Source of the DNA: Candidatus Omnitrophota bacterium
GTDB lineage: Bacteria > Omnitrophota > Gorgyraeia > Aquiviventales > Aquiviventaceae
Direction of reading: 5' to 3'
Assembly: GCA_016206725.1 (NCBI GenBank)
Contig: JACQRA010000155.1
Coordinates: forward strand, 1-9,197
Length of the DNA stretch: 9,197 bases
A program made the translations under genes and the position numbers. The notes below the pieces were generated by a model. The model worked only from the letters and a program-made list of their open reading frames with translations, made no database searches and was not told where the DNA came from. Below, piece after piece: positions 1 through 4,100 of this stretch. Each line of letters opens with the position of its first letter. The stretch's first letter is position 1.

Positions 1-125
1 AGGCTGCGAAAGCCGTCGGCTTTAATGGCGCTGTGATGGACGAACACGTCCTTCGACCCGTCCTCCGGGGTAATAAAGCCATACCCCTTCTGGTCGCTGA
101 ACCACTTGACTGTGCCACGTGGCAT
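1..125 (-). CDS. CspA-family cold-shock protein, C-terminus cut by window edge
   Basis: Cytoplasmic cold-shock-domain protein that binds single-stranded RNA and DNA and is expected to act as an RNA chaperone or antiterminator. Translating the minus strand from the ATG at 125 gives MPRGTVKWFSDQKGYGFITP followed by an acidic turn and DVFVHHSAI. These are the first CSD strands with RNP1 (KGYGFI, residues 13-18) and RNP2 (VFVHH, residues 27-31) intact. Family members are about 65-70 residues, so the 41 visible codons are roughly 60% of the protein and the rest lies left of the window. A purine-rich GAAGGGGGG about 11 nt upstream of the ATG can serve as the ribosome binding site. The gene has its own promoter and a long leader. 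Paralogues differ in cold, growth-phase or constitutive expression, so no specific csp letter is given. Confidence 0.95.
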   Translation of the reverse strand, partial: MPRGTVKWFSDQKGYGFITPEDGSKDVFVHHSAIKADGFRS

Positions 126-166
126 CTTTCCGTACACCCCCCTTCAATGAGCCCCGACCTCAAATG

Positions 167-202
167 AAAAACCGCCTGACGACCGAACAGATCGCCCTGC
201 GG
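167..202 (-). promoter_or_regulatory. Hairpin plus U-tract in the csp 5' leader (possible attenuator or thermosensor)
   Basis: In the minus-strand transcript CCGC (199-202) can pair with GCGG (172-175), and CGATC (190-194) with GGTCG (180-184). The two stems are separated by a 4x4 internal mismatch and closed by a five-base loop. Five U residues follow at once (167-171). The shape is that of a weak intrinsic terminator placed between promoter and start codon. Long structured leaders are known in cspA-type mRNAs, where they control cold induction. Whether this hairpin terminates or folds in vivo is not shown by the sequence. Confidence 0.4.
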
Positions 203-268
203 CTTCCACCAACCTCACTCGTTGACGAACAAATGCTTCGATCACGTGCCGTTACTCCAACCACCCAA

Positions 269-298
269 ACTATACCAGCCCCCCGTCTTTCTTGTCAA
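269..298 (-). promoter_or_regulatory. Sigma-70-type promoter of the cold-shock gene
   Basis: On the minus strand a perfect -35 TTGACA (293-298) is followed after 18 bp by TATAGT (269-274), which matches five of six consensus -10 positions. The expected transcription start is near 262, giving a leader of about 135 nt before the csp ATG at 125. The promoter lies in the gap downstream of vapC, so csp does not depend on read-through from the toxin operon. Confidence 0.8.
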
Positions 299-346
299 GA
301 CGTTGACATGATTTCATGCAATGCGACAATGTCCCGTGGGTCCTGG

Positions 347-382
347 GTAACGGCTCGGCGGCTCAGGGCTCACGGTTTGCGC
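347..382 (-). repeat. Imperfect direct repeat, copy downstream of vapC
   Basis: These 36 bases match 1099-1134 at 31 of 36 positions in the same orientation. The copy sits about 30 bp beyond the vapC stop codon, in the gap before the csp promoter. The other copy sits about 20 bp beyond the stop of the large secreted-protein gene, so each lies at a gene 3' end and together they bracket vapBC. I see no clear stem followed by a U-run, so it is not called a terminator. Bases 299-346 between this repeat and the csp promoter hold nothing I recognise. Confidence 0.6.
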
Positions 383-411
383 GCGGGGGGGTGGAGGTGT
401 CAGCCGGCGTG

Positions 412-831
412 TCAAATGGAGAGCCCTGACGAAAGATGAAGATGAAGCGGGGCGTGTTTGGCGATCAGTCGGAAGTGAGCATCGTCTTCCAGCAGCGGGC
501 AAGCGTAGAAGATGGCGCAGGCCGCAATCAGGGTATCGACCACCGGAATGGAAGCCCCCTTGCGATGGAGCCGCCATCGTAGCAGGCTGGCTGCGTGAAA
601 CACCTTCTCTGTCAACGGGAGCTGATGGAGCGCGGCCAGATCTGCATCGAGCGACTCATAGGCCTGGTGTGTGGCCGTTCCACTGAGCAGTTCCAACCGG
701 ATCAGCCAGTTGGTCGCGACCCGCTTGTCACGAAGCAGCCCCATCAGGAGTTCCGCCGCCGGATCGGCTGTTCGACTCCGTAGGAAGGGAATCCAGATGG
801 ACGAATCGACCAAGACGAGCGGCTTACGCAT
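412..831 (-). CDS. vapC: VapC-type PIN-domain ribonuclease toxin
   Basis: A 139-residue PIN-domain protein of normal VapC length. VapC toxins are Mg2+-dependent endoribonucleases, usually cutting tRNA or rRNA, and are held inactive by their VapB partner. The acidic active-site set is complete: Asp9 in LVLVDSSIWI, Glu47 in IRLELLSG, Asp99 in VVDTLIAA, and Asp116/Asp117 in LEDDAHFR. Nothing suggests inactivation. The start ATG overlaps the end of vapB in ATGCGTAA (824-831), so translation is probably coupled to the antitoxin. Transcription probably begins at the promoter upstream of vapB. The RNA target cannot be read from the sequence. Confidence 0.93.
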   Translation of the reverse strand: MRKPLVLVDSSIWIPFLRSRTADPAAELLMGLLRDKRVATNWLIRLELLSGTATHQAYESLDADLAALHQLPLTEKVFHAASLLRWRLHRKGASIPVVDTLIAACAIFYACPLLEDDAHFRLIAKHAPLHLHLSSGLSI

Positions 832-1024
832 CCCGACGCATGCGGGATAGCGTGCGGAGGGTCAGCGTCGTCCCCTCTCCGCGTCGGGTGATGAGCCGTT
901 CGATGTGGGCGGCGCGGATCAATTCATGCAACGATCGTTCCACCGTGGCTTTCTTCGTCTTCGTGTGTGCAGCCGCCATGGCTTGGGACAACAACTTCTC
1001 ATTCAGATCAAGGGTGGTACGCAT
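824..1024 (-). CDS. vapB: VapB-type antitoxin
   Basis: A 66-residue antitoxin that should bind and neutralise the adjacent VapC and, with it, repress the operon. The start MRTTLDLNEKLL is the characteristic opening of the ribbon-helix-helix VapB family (PF09957 type). It is followed by a Lys/Thr-rich helix and a C-terminal stretch ending near ITRRGEG, a common toxin-contacting segment. A longer frame reaches an ATG at 1072, but the ATG at 1022-1024 is preferred. It has a perfect GGAGGTGA ribosome binding site (1028-1035), it begins exactly at the family start, and the longer version would read through the putative promoter. The TAA lies inside the first codons of vapC. Confidence 0.92.
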   Translation of the reverse strand: MRTTLDLNEKLLSQAMAAAHTKTKKATVERSLHELIRAAHIERLITRRGEGTTLTLRTLSRMRRDA

Positions 1025-1037
1025 GGGGTCACCTCCA

Positions 1038-1072
1038 ATGCATAAAATACCATATCTGATGATGCATAGCAA
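1038..1072 (-). promoter_or_regulatory. Candidate vapBC promoter with paired ATGCAT operator sites
   Basis: On the minus strand TTGCTA (1067-1072) and TATTTT (1044-1049) are separated by 17 bp and each matches four of six consensus positions. Two copies of the palindrome ATGCAT occur at 1062-1067 and 1038-1043, with centres 24 bp apart. One abuts the -35 and the other abuts the -10. VapBC complexes typically autorepress by binding paired palindromes over their promoter, and this arrangement fits. The predicted start would leave a leader of only about 12-15 nt. Confidence 0.45.
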
Positions 1073-1098
1073 TCTCGGGTTTATTTATGGATATCCCC

Positions 1099-1134
1099 GT
1101 AACCGCTCGGCGGATCAAGGCTCACGGCGTGCGC
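1099..1134 (-). repeat. Imperfect direct repeat, copy between the large gene and vapB
   Basis: Same-orientation partner of the repeat at 347-382 (31 of 36 identical), about 20 bp beyond the stop codon of the 1890-residue gene. It lies upstream of the vapBC promoter. It may be a remnant of the event that placed vapBC here, or a dispersed genomic repeat found at gene ends. No intrinsic terminator was found in 1073-1152, so read-through from the large gene into vapBC is possible. Confidence 0.6.
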
Positions 1135-1152
1135 TGCGGTGGAGTTGGCGAA

Positions 1153-4100
1153 TTAATCGAGAGGTGAAGCTGGCTGGGCAGGACTCTTTGGAAGGAGGAT
1201 TTGAAAATCGTTGGCTTTCCCATCCCCTTTTCTCACCTCCATCGTCGTTGATGTCCCGAAATCGACACTCGGGATTCCTAATAACACATCCACTCCTTTG
1301 TTAAACAGGTAATTCGCTGAGTGCCCAGTTCCTCCAAAGACCAGGTATTTGCCGGGCTGTGATTTCAGCGCCTCTTGTATCACCCATCGCCAGTGCGGAT
1401 TAGAAATCTCCAATCTCAGAGACTGTTTAATCCGACGAGTATCTACGTCAATTCCGATTGTTTGAATGCCAGCGGCGCGCGCGGCCTGTACCACCTCAGC
1501 GTACTTCTTACCCAATCCAGGTTGTGTCAGATCCCATCTGTCCGTCAGATAAGTGATCAGGGGTTCGAGGTTTCCTGTCTGATAGTACGCATCCAAGATG
1601 GCCTGATCAGCGGAGTATACCATCTCAACGAATAACGTTTTCACTCCCTGACGAGCGAGGAGCGGCATCTGAGCGATGAGATGCTCCTCGATATTGAAAT
1701 CGCCATGTCGGTCCCCAAGAAAAACTCCAGGATTGTCTCTCAGCAACCGTGCGAGGAGCTCTTCGGGTGAAATAGCGAGCGTCCCATCTGGCTGCATTGG
1801 TAACTCAGGCAAGGTCTTTCCTTGAAGGTGCTGCTGAATGAGATGGCCTCGGCTGGGGACCTCCTCCGCCATCGGCGGTGGATTCGGCGTTGGTGTGGGC
1901 GTTGGGGTTGGAACCGGAGTCTGAAGTTTGACGGGCGCCTGCGCGATGAAAACCTCCGCGTCTGTGGACGCGGGTCGTTGCGGAATGATCGACTTGCGCA
2001 CGGGGGTGGAGGTGGACAAGGTTTGTGAGGGGAGTGAGGTTGGGGTCAACTTCGTTATCGGATTGGACAGTTCGACGAGGCACGCGCCACCGGGGGACAA
2101 GCCGGTGGCGTCGCGCCCGCAGGGATAGGCGATGTAGACGCGATCCGGATATGGCATCACCATGTCCAGATAATCGCCGAGGCCGCGCCCTCCCCCGCCC
2201 ATGGCGATCGGTTCATCGCTCACCAGCAGGTTTTTCGAGAACTGTATACCGTCTGTGGAGTAGGCATAGTACGCCTCCAGGAACGGTTGATCTTGATGAT
2301 TCCGGTGATCGAGCCATGCCACATGGAGCGTCCCATTGGCATCGAGACGGGCGGAGGGAAAGAATTGATCGCCTGGGCCCACATCATCGTTCACCCGCAC
2401 AGGCACCGACCAGTGCTCACCTCGATCATCGGAGTAGCTGACGAAGAGGTCGTAGTTCACGCCGTACATCTCGTAAGAGGTAAACACGGGATCGGCGGCG
2501 ACCCGTTCGGGAGTCGCCCAGACGACATAGAGCCGTCCTCGATGGGAACTCCTGGGTGACACATCGGCGATGAGCTCAGGCCCCAGACCAAAGTAGGGGC
2601 TGAATCCACGAGGACTGGTGGTGGAGACTCTGAGGACTCGCGGGTCGAGGGCTCGATTGCCTGGGATCTGAAACGTATCGAAAGCCACGGGATCCACCGA
2701 GCGGAATCTCACGAGTTGATCGTGTTGGTTTGTTGGAACAAACGGGGCGGACTTGGGTGGTTCCGCTGCGTACGCCGCATAGAGGGTGCCGTCCATCCCC
2801 ATCGTCATCGAAATCACCGAGTCGATCTTCGATGGCCTCCGAACAAACGTCCGCCCCCCATCGCGCGACACGTAGAGCGCCTGCCCGTGCTGCCTGTTCC
2901 CAAAGTGCACCTTCTCACCATGAATGTAGACGGACAATCCATCAGGCGAGACGGCCAGAACCGGGTGGTCGATTCGACCTCCGATCTCGTCAGGATCAGG
3001 AGGATCATTGGCCGGTTGAAAATCCGTCGCCTCGAAGCGCCCCACGGTGCGGCCTCGATAGAGAAATCCTCCAAGCGCACTGCCCCGCTCCACGAGCGTC
3101 TGATAGAGGGCCGTCAACAAGAACGTCCCATCGTCCAGGCCGACCAGTTTCGGATCACACGTGAACGTGACGGCGCGATTTGGATAGTTGGTCACATCAT
3201 TCAGGCGCTCCGACGTCCACGTTCGGCCCCCATTCGTTGAACGACTCACGATGCCCCCGTCGCAGCCGACCTGCATCAACTGCAAGGGATCATCGGGGTG
3301 GCCTGCAAACACCATTTCCTGGTAGCTGCTCCCCGCGATCTTGGTGCGAAAGCGGATGGTCGGCTCCGCGCCTCCAGTAGCGGGAGACTGCCCGGTCGAA
3401 TCACCAAGACGGATCTGGTGGCGCGTGGCTGGCGGAAGCTCCGCATTGAGCATGCCGCTCCAGAAGCGCCACAGTTCGGGAGGCAATTCTCGCGTGACAT
3501 TGAACGGCCAAAAGGCCGTCCGGACGTGAAAATCATCGATGGAGCTGAGTTTCGCCTTCACCTCCTCCCACGAATAGATTGTCTGGTCGGCTTTCGGCGG
3601 GAAGACGGTGGGGTGTCGGTCGAACAACGCTTCGCGAGCCCGCTGAGCAATCTCCGGCCTCGCCACAGGAGTACGGCCGGTGGCGACGTCGTACACCGCA
3701 TGGATCAGCGCTTCAATGATCGAGGGACCTTGTTGTGCGCGTTCCCACTCCCAGAACGCGTGGTCGAGTTCATGGACGGCGAGCCAGTGCGCTCCACAGG
3801 AGACCAACACCAGGCGATTCTGGCCATAACCGTTGCACGGGATCGAGCCTGAACCGCCGTATGTCAAGTTGTCTGCCCTGAAGAAGAGCGTGTCCTCCAT
3901 GTACCGTTTAAAGGCGTCCGTAAACCCGTAGACATTGGCGATGGCGCTGAAGAACGCCTCCACGGTCTGAGGCGGGGTGGAAAAATCCGCCTGCGGTTGG
4001 ATCGCGATCGTCTGAAATCCTTGTTGCATCGCGAGGTCGCGGATCGAGACGACGGTGACGGTCAGCATCGCGCTTCTGCTGTTATTCTCTTCGTTGGTCT

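Noticed and set aside
303..332. Plus-strand promoter with TTGACA near 303
   Set aside because: No acceptable -10 at the right spacing and no plus-strand gene follows.
824..1072. Longer vapB starting at the ATG ending at 1072
   Set aside because: The extra 16 residues are atypical for VapB and would cover the promoter. The inner ATG has a perfect ribosome binding site and the family start sequence.
1073..1152. Intrinsic terminator after the large gene
   Set aside because: Only very short stems with tiny loops and no U-tract were found.
840..1304. 154-codon open frame on the plus strand
   Set aside because: It crosses vapB, its promoter and the 3' end of the large gene on the opposite strand and has no recognisable sequence.
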